From Cyanobium sp. Cruz CV13-4-11 (GTDB taxonomy: Bacteria; Cyanobacteriota; Cyanobacteriia; PCC-6307; Cyanobiaceae), in NCBI RefSeq assembly GCF_024346055.1, contig NZ_JAGQCH010000001.1, positions 1-64,000 on the forward strand: DNA of 64,000 bases, read 5' to 3'. The first letter of the stretch is position 1. Every line of letters starts with the position of its first letter. This document shows positions 42,229 through 51,612 of the stretch, piece after piece. The position numbers were made by a program, and so were the translations under genes. The notes beneath the pieces are model-generated. The model searched no databases, was not told where the DNA came from, and was given only the letters and a program-made list of their open reading frames with translations.

Positions 42229-43586
42229 GAACCGACCACAACGCTCACCGTATCAGCGATCTGGCCGGGCCAGAGACGCCGCTGCTCCAGCAGCCAGTCG
42301 GCGCGGGCCGCATCGATCCGCTCGCCGGGCACCAGCAGCGGAATCCCCGGCGGGTAGGGGCAGATCAGTGCCGCCGCCACCCGGCCGGCGGCCTCCTCCA
42401 GGGGTACGGCCTCCGCCGGGCTCCGCCAGGCCACGCCGATCGGCAGTTCCGGCGCCGCCAGCAGCGGCAGGGGGGGCGGCGTGAAGGGGGGCAGGGGCGG
42501 CCCGCCGAGGGCCCGGCGCAGCTCCTGCAGCTGGCGCGGCAGACGCCGCACAACCCCCCGGGGCGGGTTCAGTCCCAGGCAGAAGGTGAGGGCGCCGGGT
42601 TCCGGCAGCTCCGCGATCACCCCCCGCTCCAGCAGCCAGGTGTCGGCCTCCAGGCCGTTGATCCCCAGGGGGGCGGTGGCCAGCACCAGGCGCAGGGGAT
42701 CGCCGTTGGCCACCAGCGGCAGGCCCAGGCCTTCCAGGCGCTGGCGCAGTCGTCCGGCCCGGGCCACGGCCCGCTGGCGCTGACGCCTGCCGGCGGCGCT
42801 GGCGCCATGCTCAAGGGCCGCGGCCGTCGAGGCCAGCAGCAGGGCGCTGGGGCTGGAGGTCTGCAGCCACAGCAGGGTCCGCGCGATGGCGGCCGGTGGC
42901 ACCCGTTCGCCCTGGGCCAGCAGGGCGGCGCTCTGGGCCAGGCCGGTGCCGCTCTTCTGCACGGAGAGCACCACCAGATCGGCGCCGGCGGCCAGGGCTT
43001 CGCCGCCGCCGTGGGCCTGGTCCACCAGCACCGGCAGGCTGGCCCGGTGGGCCAGGGCCACCAGGGCCGGCAGATCGGCCGCCAGCCCCTGGTAGGTGGG
43101 ATCCACCAGCACCAGGGCCGCCGGGGGGCTGCCGCCATCCGCGGCGGCCGCCGCCAGCACCCGCTCCAGCCGCCGGGGCTCCGGCGGTTGCCACAGGCCG
43201 GTGACGGGATCGCTTGGCAGGTCGTACAGGAGCGGCTCGATGCCGCCCAGCACGCAGCCGTGCAGCAGGCAGCGATGCAGGTTGCGGGGCAGCAGCACCC
43301 TCGACCCCGGTGGGCAGAGGGCGAGCAGGGCCGCCTGCAGCAGCCCCGAGGCCCCGTTCACCCCGAACCAGCAGCGCTCCGCCCCCAGCAGGGCCGCCGC
43401 CCGTTGCTGGGCCTCGGCCACGGTTCCCTCCGGTTCGAGGGGCCCGCCGAAGCCGGGCAGTTCCGGCAGATCCCAGCTCCCCGGAGGCTGACGCAGCAGT
43501 CGGCGCAGGGCCGGGGCCAGGGCCCGGCCCCGGCCATGGGCCGGTAAGTGCAGGGCCAGCGGCCCTGGCCGCCAGAACGGGCCCAT
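42225..43586 (-). CDS. PLP-dependent Orn/Lys/Arg decarboxylase family protein
   Basis: 453 aa. RCWFGVNGASGLLQAALLAL, VLLPRNLHRCLLHGCVLGGI, AALVLVDPTYQGLAADLPAL, LVDQAHGGGEAL and VVLSVQKSGTGLAQSAALLA; the Lys in QKSG is the PLP anchor. This short form (no wing domain) is widespread in cyanobacteria and may decarboxylate arginine or lysine; some relatives act in polyamine synthesis. It overlaps cbiT by 4 bp and its start codon abuts the divergent AarF gene. Confidence 0.87.
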   Translation of the reverse strand: MGPFWRPGPLALHLPAHGRGRALAPALRRLLRQPPGSWDLPELPGFGGPLEPEGTVAEAQQRAAALLGAERCWFGVNGASGLLQAALLALCPPGSRVLLPRNLHRCLLHGCVLGGIEPLLYDLPSDPVTGLWQPPEPRRLERVLAAAAADGGSPPAALVLVDPTYQGLAADLPALVALAHRASLPVLVDQAHGGGEALAAGADLVVLSVQKSGTGLAQSAALLAQGERVPPAAIARTLLWLQTSSPSALLLASTAAALEHGASAAGRRQRQRAVARAGRLRQRLEGLGLPLVANGDPLRLVLATAPLGINGLEADTWLLERGVIAELPEPGALTFCLGLNPPRGVVRRLPRQLQELRRALGGPPLPPFTPPPLPLLAAPELPIGVAWRSPAEAVPLEEAAGRVAAALICPYPPGIPLLVPGERIDAARADWLLEQRRLWPGQIADTVSVVVGS

Positions 43587-45300
43587 GGAGCACGGAACGC
43601 AGTTCCTAGAGTCTGGCCATCACTGCGGCAGGACCCTGTCAGAGGTCGTCACCCCCACGCCCACCTACGACCCCAACGGCGATCTGCGCTGGCTGCTGCT
43701 GCGGCCCTGGGTTCTGGTGGCTCGGCTGACCGTGGTGCTCTGGCGGCTGGCCGGGCTGACCCTGCGGCTGGCGGTTCAGTCGAGCAGCACCGATGCCCGG
43801 GTGCAGCAACGGCTGGCCCGCGCCATCCTCGAGACCCTCAACGACCTGGGGCCCTGCTTCATCAAGGTGGGACAGGCCCTCTCCACCCGCCCCGACCTGG
43901 TGCGGCGCGACTGGCTGGAGGAACTGGCCCGTCTGCAGGACGATCTGCCCCCCTTCTCCCACGCGGTCGCCCTGGCGCTGATCGAGGAGGAGCTGGGGGC
44001 CCCCGCCCACCAGCTGTACGAGGAGTTCCCCGATTACCCGATGGCGGCGGCCAGCCTGGGGCAGGTCTACCGGGCCCGCCTGGCGGACGGCCACTGGGTG
44101 GCCGTGAAGGTGCAGCGGCCCGACCTGCCCTTCATCCTGCGCCGCGACCTGGTCATCATCCGCTCGCTGGCGGTGCTGGGGGCCCCGTTCCTGCCCCTGA
44201 ATCTGGGCTTCGGCCTCGGGGCGATCATCGATGAGTTCGGCTCCACCCTGTTTGAGGAGATCGACTACCGGCGCGAGGCCGACAACGCCGAACGCTTCGC
44301 CACCCTCTTTCTGGACCACCCCGAGGTGACCGTTCCGGCGGTGGTGCGGCCCCTGAGCAGCCGCCGGGTGCTGACCACCAGCTGGATCAACGGCACCAAG
44401 CTGCAGAGCCGCCGCGAACTGGAGGCCCACCATCTGGATCCGGCGGCCCTGATCCGCACCGGGGTGATCGCCGGCCTGCAGCAGTTGCTCGAGTTCGGCT
44501 ACTTCCACGCCGATCCCCATCCGGGCAACCTGTTCGCCCTGCAGGGCAAGACCAACGGCCTGGGCCATGTGGCCTATGTCGACTTCGGCATGATGGATTC
44601 GCTCAGCGACTCCGACCGCCTCACGCTCACCGGGGCGGTGGTGCATCTGATCAACCGGGATTTCGTCGCCCTCGCCAGGGATTTTGTGGCCCTGGGCTTC
44701 CTCAACCCCAGCACCCCCCTGGGGCCGATCGTGCCGGCCCTGGAAGAGGTGCTCGGTGGTGCCCTGGGGGAGAACGTGGGCAGCTTCAACTTCAAGGCGA
44801 TCACCGATCGCTTCTCGGAGCTGATGTACGACTACCCGTTCCGGGTGCCGGCCCGCTTCGCCCTGATCATCCGGGCGGTGGTGAGCCAGGAGGGGCTGGC
44901 GATGCGGCTCGACCCGGACTTCCGCATCATCCGGGTGGCCTATCCCTACGTGGCCAGGCGCCTGCTGGCCGGCGACACCGCCGAGATGCGCGAGAAACTG
45001 CTGGAGGTGATCTTCGACAAGGACGGCCGCCTGCGGGTCGAGCGACTGGAAAACCTGCTGGCGGTGGTGGAAAACGGCACCACCTCCACCGATCTCCTGC
45101 CCGTGGCGCGCGACGGCCTGCGGCTGCTGCTGGGCAAGGAGGGCACCAGCCTGCGCCAGCGGCTGCTGCTGAGCCTGGTGAGCCACGACCGGCTGCACAC
45201 CGACGATCTCAAGGCGCTGCTGGGTCTCATGGGCCGCACCTTCTCGGCCCGAAAGCTGGCCTCTGGCCTGCTGGCCCGCCTGAATCCGCTCGCCGCCTGA
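43585..45300 (+). CDS. AarF/ABC1/UbiB-type atypical kinase
   Basis: 571 aa as drawn from ATG 43585; the first 25 residues look non-coding, and the conserved part begins near TYDPNGDLRWLLLRPW. The KxGQ motif is FIKVGQALSTRPDLV, the Ala-rich loop MAAASLGQVYRARLADG leads to VAVKVQRPDL, then FHADPHPGNLFAL and YVDFGMMDSLS. C-terminal hydrophobic helices are expected in the family. Members affect quinone or tocopherol biology in plastids and cyanobacteria. Start position uncertain because it overlaps the divergent start. Confidence 0.9.
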   Translation: MEHGTQFLESGHHCGRTLSEVVTPTPTYDPNGDLRWLLLRPWVLVARLTVVLWRLAGLTLRLAVQSSSTDARVQQRLARAILETLNDLGPCFIKVGQALSTRPDLVRRDWLEELARLQDDLPPFSHAVALALIEEELGAPAHQLYEEFPDYPMAAASLGQVYRARLADGHWVAVKVQRPDLPFILRRDLVIIRSLAVLGAPFLPLNLGFGLGAIIDEFGSTLFEEIDYRREADNAERFATLFLDHPEVTVPAVVRPLSSRRVLTTSWINGTKLQSRRELEAHHLDPAALIRTGVIAGLQQLLEFGYFHADPHPGNLFALQGKTNGLGHVAYVDFGMMDSLSDSDRLTLTGAVVHLINRDFVALARDFVALGFLNPSTPLGPIVPALEEVLGGALGENVGSFNFKAITDRFSELMYDYPFRVPARFALIIRAVVSQEGLAMRLDPDFRIIRVAYPYVARRLLAGDTAEMREKLLEVIFDKDGRLRVERLENLLAVVENGTTSTDLLPVARDGLRLLLGKEGTSLRQRLLLSLVSHDRLHTDDLKALLGLMGRTFSARKLASGLLARLNPLAA

Positions 45301-45367
45301 GGCCCCACGGGTGCGCTGAGCGCCGGGTCAGGCGAAGCTGGATCGCGACCCTGCCTTCTGCGGCCCC

Positions 45368-48253
45368 TTGACCGAGGCTCTGCTGCTCATCGCCCTCCTG
45401 CTGCTCCTGGCCGGGTGGATTCTGCAGACCCTCTCGATGGAGCGGCGCCTCAGGCGCCTTGAGCGGCACAGCGCCTCCCTCAGCCAGCGTTTCTTCGCCC
45501 TCTCGCTCTGGAGCGAGGCTCTTGAGAAGCGACTGGCCGGTGAACCCTGGCCCGGCCAGTCGGGAATCGCCCCGGCGGAGGAACCCGCGGCGTTGGCCCC
45601 AGCCCCAGCCCGGGCCCTGGACGCCGCTGTGGAGCCTGCGCCCGCGCCGGTGCCCTTGGCACCGCTGCGGCCGGCCAGGGGCGCGACCCGACCCTGGAAG
45701 CGGATCGAGCGCCTGCTGGTGGAGAACTGGAGCGGCCTGCTCGGCGTGCTCGTGGTGGTGGCCGGAGTCACCTTCATCACGATCCATGCGGGGTTGCGGC
45801 TGGAGGCCAGGGAACGGTTCCTGGTCACCCTGCTGGTGGGAGGGCTCCTGGTATTGCCGTCGCTGCTGTGGGGCCGGCGGGAGCGCTGGCGCGATCTCAC
45901 CGATGGCCTGCGCAGCGGTGGCGGCGCCCTGGTCCTGTTCGCCTGCGCCGCCGCCGGCGGGTTGCCCCAGCTCGGTCTGCAGTGGGTGGAGGTTCCAGCC
46001 CAGGCCCTGGCCCTGCTGGCCGGGGGCGTTGCCGTCAACCTCGGCCTGGCCGCCATCGCCCGCACCGCCACGATCGCCTCCCTGCACGTGGCCGTGAGCC
46101 TGGTGCCCCTGGCGATCGCCCCCCAGGGAGGCCCGGCCCTGGCGATCGCCACCGCCATCGCCCTGGTGGGCTCCGAGCTGCCCCTGCGGCATCGCTGGCA
46201 GCGGCACCGGTTGGTGGTGAGCTGGGTCTATGGCCTGTTTCAGGTCGGCTGGTTTCTGGCCAATGGCCCGGCGCTGGCCGTCTCCAGCGCCCTGTCAACC
46301 GGCGCCGCCCTGGCGGCGGTGCTGGTGTTCGGCCTGGGATTGCTGCGGCTGCACCGGCCGGGGGCCGCGCCACCGCGGCTGCAGGCCCTGCCCGTGGCCC
46401 TGCTGCTGAGCCTCTGGGGCGGCCTCGGCCTCGCCCTGCTGCTCTATCCCCGTGAGGCGGCCGCCAGGGCCGTGGCCCTGGCGCTCAGTGCCGCCGTGGC
46501 CCTGTGGCTGGGGCGGAACGCCCGGCGGCGCGGCCCGCGCTGGCTGGCCCTGGGCGATGGGCTGGTGGCGCAGACCCTGGTGCTGGCCGCCCTGCTGAGC
46601 CTGGCGCCCCTGATCGCGGATGGGCCGTTGCTGGCCGGTGTGGTGTTGCTGGAATGCCTGCTGTTCCTCGGCCTGGCGGTGCGGGAGGACGCCGAGCCCC
46701 TGCGCCGCATCGGCTGGTGGCTGAGCGTGGCGGCGAGCCTGCTGCTGGCGATCACGGGCCTGGTGGCGGCGCTGCTGAGCCGCGATCCGGTGGCCCAGCT
46801 CCAGGCCGGAGCCGTGCTCACCGGCGGGGCCGCCCTGACGGCCGGCATGCAGGTGCTGCTGCAGCGCCGTGGCGTGCCGCTGCCCCTGCCGCCCCTGCTG
46901 GGCTGGCTGGCCGGCGGCCTGCTCGCCGTGGGGACGGGGCTGGTGGTGCCGGAGGACTGGCGCTCCCCCCTGAGCCTGGTGGTGATGGGGGCCTTCCTGG
47001 TGGCGGCCAGGCGCTGGCGCCCCCCGGGCCTGCTGCTGGGCGTCAGCGTTGCCATCGCGGCGGCCCATGGCTTCGGCTGGCTGGCGCTGCTGGCCCAGGC
47101 CCCCTGGCCGGCGATGGCCCTGCTCGCTCGCCTGCTGCCCCTGGCGCTGCTGGCCCTGCTGTTGATGCGCTCGGGCGGCGGCAGCCGCCAGCAGTGCCTC
47201 GGCCTTGGTCTGCTGGGCATCGATGCGGGGCTGGGGGCCCTGTGGTGGCTGGAGCCGGTCTCGCCCCTGCTGCCGGGCGTGGCCTGGCTGCTGCTGGCCG
47301 CCGGCACCCTGGCGGCCACCCACCGGCTGCGGGGGGCGGCCGTGCGGGCCGGCCTGGTGCTGTCCCTGGTGTATCTGGCCGGTTTCGGCGTCACCTTTCT
47401 GTTGGTGATCGGACCGAGCCAGGAGCTGGTCACGCTCGGGGCCCTGCAACTGCGGGGCCGCTGGCTGGTCGAGCTGCTGGCGATCGCCGTGTGTCTGCAC
47501 GGCTGGTTCTTCCGGGCGGGAGCCGACCTGGCGCGGCTGCAGATCTGGCAACGGGTGCAGCCCTGCTTCCTCGAGGGTGCCCTGCTGGGCGTGGGGCTGA
47601 CGCTGCTTGGGGAGATCAGTGCCCCCTGGCGACCCGTCGCCTGGTCGCTGCTGGCCCTGGTGCTGGTCTGCCCGGCGCTGGTGCGGCTGTTCGCCATCCG
47701 CCTGCAGGTCTACGGCGTGGTGGCCTACTGGCTGTCGGTGCTGGCGCTGGTGCACACCCTTGGTGGTGGCCTGTCCCCCTTCCCCCCGGTCAGTGGCACC
47801 GCCCAGGCCGCCGGTGTGGTGGCGATCGCCCTGCAGACGGCCTTCGTCGTGGCCTCCCACCGCTGGCTCGACCTCGAACGGCTGGCCCAGCCGGGTGGAT
47901 GGCCGGTTCTGGTCTGGATCGGAGCGCCTGTGGCCCAGCGCCGCAACCTTTGGCTGTACTACCCCCTGTTCGTGGCCGTGGCCCTCGTGCTGGCCAGCGG
48001 CTACGACCGCGCCCTGCTGACGCTCCTGTGGACCGGCGAAGCCTTCGCCGTCTACGTGCTCGGGGTGGTGCTGCGGGAGCCCCAGTTCCGGCTGGTGGCC
48101 CTGCTGGGCCTTGGGGCCTGCCTGCTGCGGTTGCTGGCCATCGACATGGCCCAGGCGGACCTGGGTCTGCGGGGTCTGGTGTTCATCGGCGTGGGCCTGC
48201 TGCTGCTGGCCCTGAACGCCATCGTTCACCGCCTGGGGAGCCGATTCAGCTGA
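45368..48253 (+). CDS. Large DUF2339-like membrane protein
   Basis: 961 aa from TTG 45368. A short N-terminal helix and coiled-coil (RRLRRLERHSASLSQRFFAL), an Ala/Pro-rich linker, then WSGLLGVLVVVAGVTFITIH and more than 20 hydrophobic helices. This is the DUF2339 architecture (many-helix membrane protein). Function unknown. No neighbour suggests a role. Confidence 0.78.
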   Translation: MTEALLLIALLLLLAGWILQTLSMERRLRRLERHSASLSQRFFALSLWSEALEKRLAGEPWPGQSGIAPAEEPAALAPAPARALDAAVEPAPAPVPLAPLRPARGATRPWKRIERLLVENWSGLLGVLVVVAGVTFITIHAGLRLEARERFLVTLLVGGLLVLPSLLWGRRERWRDLTDGLRSGGGALVLFACAAAGGLPQLGLQWVEVPAQALALLAGGVAVNLGLAAIARTATIASLHVAVSLVPLAIAPQGGPALAIATAIALVGSELPLRHRWQRHRLVVSWVYGLFQVGWFLANGPALAVSSALSTGAALAAVLVFGLGLLRLHRPGAAPPRLQALPVALLLSLWGGLGLALLLYPREAAARAVALALSAAVALWLGRNARRRGPRWLALGDGLVAQTLVLAALLSLAPLIADGPLLAGVVLLECLLFLGLAVREDAEPLRRIGWWLSVAASLLLAITGLVAALLSRDPVAQLQAGAVLTGGAALTAGMQVLLQRRGVPLPLPPLLGWLAGGLLAVGTGLVVPEDWRSPLSLVVMGAFLVAARRWRPPGLLLGVSVAIAAAHGFGWLALLAQAPWPAMALLARLLPLALLALLLMRSGGGSRQQCLGLGLLGIDAGLGALWWLEPVSPLLPGVAWLLLAAGTLAATHRLRGAAVRAGLVLSLVYLAGFGVTFLLVIGPSQELVTLGALQLRGRWLVELLAIAVCLHGWFFRAGADLARLQIWQRVQPCFLEGALLGVGLTLLGEISAPWRPVAWSLLALVLVCPALVRLFAIRLQVYGVVAYWLSVLALVHTLGGGLSPFPPVSGTAQAAGVVAIALQTAFVVASHRWLDLERLAQPGGWPVLVWIGAPVAQRRNLWLYYPLFVAVALVLASGYDRALLTLLWTGEAFAVYVLGVVLREPQFRLVALLGLGACLLRLLAIDMAQADLGLRGLVFIGVGLLLLALNAIVHRLGSRFS

Positions 48254-48305
48254 CGGGGCGGCACCGGCGCCTAGGGTCGGGCGCGATCGCCTCCTGATTC
48301 CTTCC

Positions 48306-48794
48306 GTGACCCAGCTGCTGGCCGCCCTCTCGACTGCTCCGGTGACCCTGCAGCAGGCCGGGCTGGACCAGGCCAGCGGTGATTTCGGCGATCTGGATGC
48401 CCTGGAGATCCTGCTGGAGTACGCCCCGCTCACCTACCCGCCCTACATGTTGGCCGGCATCGGCCTCGCCATGGCCGTGCTCTGCGGGCTCACCTTCGCC
48501 AAGATGATCCAGAACCGGCTGGAGGGCTGGAAGCAGGACAGGCTGGCCCTGCTGCCGATCTCCAACCTGGAGACGACCCTGCCCTACGCAGGTCTGGTGA
48601 TCGGTGTGACGCTGTTCATCGGCGCCAGCCTGCAGGTGTTCGGCTTTGCCGCCGGAGCGGCCCTGCTGGTGGCCTTCGTGCTGTCGCTGCTCACCGGTGG
48701 TGCCCTGTGGGTGCAGCTGGAGCGGCTGATGGCCCAGGTGCAGGAGGGCACCTTCCGGGCGGTCGACTTCGATAACTTCGACCAGTTCTTCTGA
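48306..48794 (+). CDS. Conserved membrane protein, 162 aa
   Basis: GTG start at 48306. Helices around YMLAGIGLAMAVLCGLTF, GLVIGVTLFIGASLQVFG and AGAALLVAFVLSLLTGGALW, with an acidic N-terminus and FDNFDQFF at the end. Likely a cyanobacterial protein of unknown function in the cytoplasmic or thylakoid membrane. Confidence 0.65.
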   Translation: MTQLLAALSTAPVTLQQAGLDQASGDFGDLDALEILLEYAPLTYPPYMLAGIGLAMAVLCGLTFAKMIQNRLEGWKQDRLALLPISNLETTLPYAGLVIGVTLFIGASLQVFGFAAGAALLVAFVLSLLTGGALWVQLERLMAQVQEGTFRAVDFDNFDQFF

Positions 48795-48867
48795 TCCCCC
48801 TGTGCGGGTTGCCGTCACCCGCCCACCGGCAAGACCTCGTAACGTAATGAAATATCGCCCCAGGGTC

Positions 48868-49047
48868 ATGGAAGCCTCTCTCTCCATCAACCGCCAGTTT
48901 TCGATCGCCGTTCACTCCCGTGCCATCGACAGCTGCAATGACATTGAGGAACTGCGCACGGTCGCCAAGACCCTCCTGTCGGCCTGGCAGCACCAGGCCG
49001 AATTCAGCGAGCATTACGGCGCCCAGCTGCTCGGCATCCGCAAGTAA
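48868..49047 (+). CDS. Small conserved cyanobacterial protein, 59 aa
   Basis: MEASLSINRQFSIAVHSRAI, then CNDIEELRTVAKTLLSAWQH and AEFSEHYGAQLLGIRK. Composition and helix pattern fit a short picocyanobacterial family without known function. Start at ATG 48868; ATG 48847 adds seven residues. Confidence 0.65.
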   Translation: MEASLSINRQFSIAVHSRAIDSCNDIEELRTVAKTLLSAWQHQAEFSEHYGAQLLGIRK

Positions 49048-49057
49048 GCCGAGAAGC

Positions 49058-49318
49058 TCAGGGAGCTCCGGTTCCGTTGTTCCCCTCTTCCTCGCGCCCA
49101 GCATCGGAGCCGCCGGCGCCCCTTCGGCGCCACAGCTTCAGGCCGACGCCTCCCCACAGCAGGCTCCAGACAAGGAAGGTGATCAGGGTTCCCACCTGGC
49201 CCCCTTCCAGGTCGTAGACCCTGACGCCGATGAGACCGGCATCGATCAGCGAGCCGCCCACCCCCCAGCCGAGCACCCAGAGCGCCACCAGGGCGATGGC
49301 CGTTGCTTGCTCCTTCAT
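49058..49318 (-). CDS. Small membrane protein, 86 aa
   Basis: Two hydrophobic helices (AIALVALWVLGWGVGGSLID, then GTLITFLVWSLLWGGVGLKL) and a Gly/Glu-rich tail. Unknown family. Convergent with the 59-aa gene, 10 bp apart. Confidence 0.6.
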   Translation of the reverse strand: MKEQATAIALVALWVLGWGVGGSLIDAGLIGVRVYDLEGGQVGTLITFLVWSLLWGGVGLKLWRRRGAGGSDAGREEEGNNGTGAP

Positions 49319-49456
49319 CGTTCGCCTTGCCCAAGGGCCCCAGCCTGCCAGTCCAACCAGGCTGTACGCTTCTACTGATTCAAAGATTTCTCTTCGGCGA
49401 GTGACAACGTCCGGATAGGGCTATCGACGAATCGGTTCATAATTGTTTCTCTGTTC

Positions 49457-49747
49457 ATGACGATTTACGTTGGAAACCTCTCCTTCGATGCGGAGGTGGA
49501 GGATCTCAACCATCTGTTTGCGCAGTATGGAGCGCTGCGTAACTGCAGCCTGCCCCTCGACCGGGAAACCGGCCGCAAGCGCGGCTTCGCCTTCGTTGAG
49601 ATGGCCAATGAGGCCGACGAAACCAAGGCCATCGACGACCTTCAGGATGTCGAGTGGATGGGTCGGATGATCCGGGTCAACAAGGCCCAGCCCCGCACCG
49701 GTGGTGGTGGCGGCGGTGGCGCCGGTGGCGGCCGTCCCCGTTACTGA
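49457..49747 (+). CDS. rbp: RRM-type RNA-binding protein
   Basis: 96 aa. One RRM with RNP2 MTIYVGNLSF and RNP1 KRGFAFVEM, then a Gly-rich tail ending RPRY. Cyanobacterial Rbp proteins of this layout bind U-rich RNA; some localise thylakoid mRNAs or respond to cold. A strong terminator follows 26 bp after the stop, and the upstream 80 bp is AT-rich, so it is a single-gene unit. Confidence 0.93.
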   Translation: MTIYVGNLSFDAEVEDLNHLFAQYGALRNCSLPLDRETGRKRGFAFVEMANEADETKAIDDLQDVEWMGRMIRVNKAQPRTGGGGGGGAGGGRPRY

Positions 49748-49773
49748 TGGCAGGCCTCTTCTGCAGGTGCAAG

Positions 49774-49797
49774 GCCCCCGGAAACGGGGGCTTTTTT
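49774..49797 (+). terminator. Rho-independent terminator of rbp
   Basis: GCCCCCG (49774-49780), loop GAAA, CGGGGGC (49785-49791), then six T. Confidence 0.9.
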
Positions 49798-49813
49798 GCT
49801 GGGCCGTGCTGGC

Positions 49814-50803
49814 TCAGGCCACCAGGTAGGCCTCGAGGGAGCGGGAGTGGTGGCGGATGCCTTCCAGGGCACGTCGCTCCAGGTTGCGGGTCTTGTCCCG
49901 GCTCATGCCCAGGCTGCGGGCGATGCCGGTGAGGCTCATCGGTTCTTCGCCGTCGATGCCGTAGCGCATCTTCAGCACGCGGCCCTGCAGGTCAGGCAGC
50001 TGCTCGAGCAGGGCCCGCAGGTCCCCCTTGAGGCACTCGCCATCCACCAGCTCGGCCGGCAGCAGGTCGTCGCCGGAGAGCAGATCCAGCAGCTCGGTGT
50101 CCTCGCCATCGCCCACCTTTGTTTCGAGGCTCACCGGCTGGCGGGCGCGGCAGAGCAGATCCTTCACTTCCTCTTCGGGCAGTTCCACCGCCACCGCCAG
50201 CTCGCTCAGGGTGGGGGTGCGGCCCAGCTCCTGGCTCAGCTCCCGCTGGCCCTTCTTGAGCTTGTTGAGCGTTTCGGTGATGTGGATCGGCAGCCGGATC
50301 GTGCGGCTCTTCTCGGCGATCGCCCGGGTGATGCCCTGGCGGATCCACCAGTAGGCGTAGGTGGAGAACTTGTAACCGCGGGTGGGGTCGAACTTCTCGA
50401 CGCCCCGCACCAGGCCGATCGTGCCCTCCTGGATCAGGTCGAGCAGCTCCATGTTCCGCTTGGTGTACTTCTTGGCCACGCTCACCACCAGGCGCAGGTT
50501 GGCCGCCACCATCCGCTCCTTGGCGCGGCGGCCGGCGTGGAGACGCTTGCGCAGCATCGCCGGGGTGAGGCCCGCCTCGGCGGCGAGCAGCTCGGGGCTG
50601 GGCTCCTCACCACCGGAGCGGAGGGTGAGTTCCTCGCGCATCTCCTCGAGGGCCATCAGCTCCTGCACCTGCCGGCCCAGGGTGATCTCCTGCTCATGGC
50701 TCAGCAGCGGCACCCGGCCGATGTCGCGCAGGTAGGAGCGCAACGAATCGCCGGTGGCCACGAGCAGGGACGCGGACGAAGCGGTGACGGTGATCGAAGG
50801 CAT
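49814..50803 (-). CDS. RpoD-family sigma factor (group 2 type)
   Basis: 329 aa. Region 1.2 is [20 protein letters not shown]. Region 2 has [40 protein letters not shown] and [20 protein letters not shown]. Region 3 is [16 protein letters not shown]. Region 4 is [20 protein letters not shown] followed by [12 protein letters not shown]. No region 1.1 or long insert, as in non-essential group 2 sigmas of cyanobacteria that respond to light, nutrient or circadian signals. A 10-bp perfect inverted repeat lies 9 bp before the start codon. Confidence 0.93.
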   Translation of the reverse strand: MPSITVTASSASLLVATGDSLRSYLRDIGRVPLLSHEQEITLGRQVQELMALEEMREELTLRSGGEEPSPELLAAEAGLTPAMLRKRLHAGRRAKERMVAANLRLVVSVAKKYTKRNMELLDLIQEGTIGLVRGVEKFDPTRGYKFSTYAYWWIRQGITRAIAEKSRTIRLPIHITETLNKLKKGQRELSQELGRTPTLSELAVAVELPEEEVKDLLCRARQPVSLETKVGDGEDTELLDLLSGDDLLPAELVDGECLKGDLRALLEQLPDLQGRVLKMRYGIDGEEPMSLTGIARSLGMSRDKTRNLERRALEGIRHHSRSLEAYLVA

Positions 50804-50811
50804 CGCCCCTT

Positions 50812-50837
50812 GTTACGAAACTAGTTGGTTTCGTAAC
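50812..50837. promoter_or_regulatory. Perfect 10-bp inverted repeat upstream of the sigma-factor gene
   Basis: GTTACGAAAC (50812-50821), TAGTTG, GTTTCGTAAC (50828-50837). It ends nine bases before the ATG at 50803 on the minus strand, with AAGGGG between as a ribosome-binding site. It could be an operator or a 5' leader hairpin. Confidence 0.7.
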
Positions 50838-50892
50838 TCTACCATCACTTTGCGGACTCGCTCCGACCTGGAGCGGTCCGCAGAATGGGGTC

Positions 50893-51612
50893 ATGGCTGC
50901 CGACCGTCTGCAGAAACTCGTTGCTGCCGCAGGGCTCTGCTCCCGCCGGGAGGCGGAGACGTGGCTGCGCGAGGGCCGGGTGCGGGTCAACGGAGACCTG
51001 GCCCAGCTGGGCGACCGCGCCGATCCCGCCTGCGACCGCATCAGTGTCGACGGCCAGCCCCTGGAGCTGCCCGGCACCACCGTGACGCTGCTGCTCAACA
51101 AGCCCCCCGGGGTGCTGAGCACCTGCCATGACACCCACGGCCGCCCCACCGTTCTGGACCTGCTGCCGCCGCAGCGGCGCCGCGGTCTGCATCCGGTGGG
51201 CCGGCTGGATGCCGACAGCCGGGGCGCCCTGCTGCTCAGCAACGACGGCGACCTCACCCTGCGCCTCACCCATCCCCGCTACGGCCATCGCAAGACGTAC
51301 CAGGTGTGGGTCGAGGGATCGCCGCAGCCGGCCACCCTGGAGCACTGGCGCGCCGGCGTGCCCCTCGATGGCCTGCCCAGCCAGCCGGTGGAGCTGCACC
51401 GGCTGCGCCACCACCGCGGCGCCACCCTGCTGGAGCTGGTGCTGCGGGAGGGCCGCCACCGCCAGATCCGGCGCACGGCGGAGATCCTCGGCCACCCGGT
51501 GCTGGATCTGCGGCGGGTCGCCGTCGGTCCGGTGCAGCTGGGCGATCTGCCGGAAGGATCCTGGCGTGAGGTCGAACCGGGAGAATGGGGCCACCTGGCC
51601 GTCGCTCCCTGA
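50893..51612 (+). CDS. RsuA/RluB-type pseudouridine synthase
   Basis: 239 aa. N-terminal S4 RNA-binding domain (RLQKLVAAAGLCSRREAETW, then LREGRVRVNGDLAQLGDRAD). Catalytic domain with LHPVGRLDADSRGALLLSND, where the Asp of GRLD is the catalytic residue, then HPRYGHRKTYQVWVEG and LREGRHRQIRR. It would modify ribosomal RNA. Whether the target is 16S (RsuA) or 23S (RluB) cannot be decided here. Overlaps the next gene by 28 bp if that gene starts at 51585. Confidence 0.9.
   Translation: MAADRLQKLVAAAGLCSRREAETWLREGRVRVNGDLAQLGDRADPACDRISVDGQPLELPGTTVTLLLNKPPGVLSTCHDTHGRPTVLDLLPPQRRRGLHPVGRLDADSRGALLLSNDGDLTLRLTHPRYGHRKTYQVWVEGSPQPATLEHWRAGVPLDGLPSQPVELHRLRHHRGATLLELVLREGRHRQIRRTAEILGHPVLDLRRVAVGPVQLGDLPEGSWREVEPGEWGHLAVAP

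Noticed and set aside
45227-48433. Very long minus-strand frames rich in Gln, Pro and Gly across the DUF2339 gene
   Set aside because: These are classic shadows of Leu/Ala-rich membrane helices in high-GC DNA.
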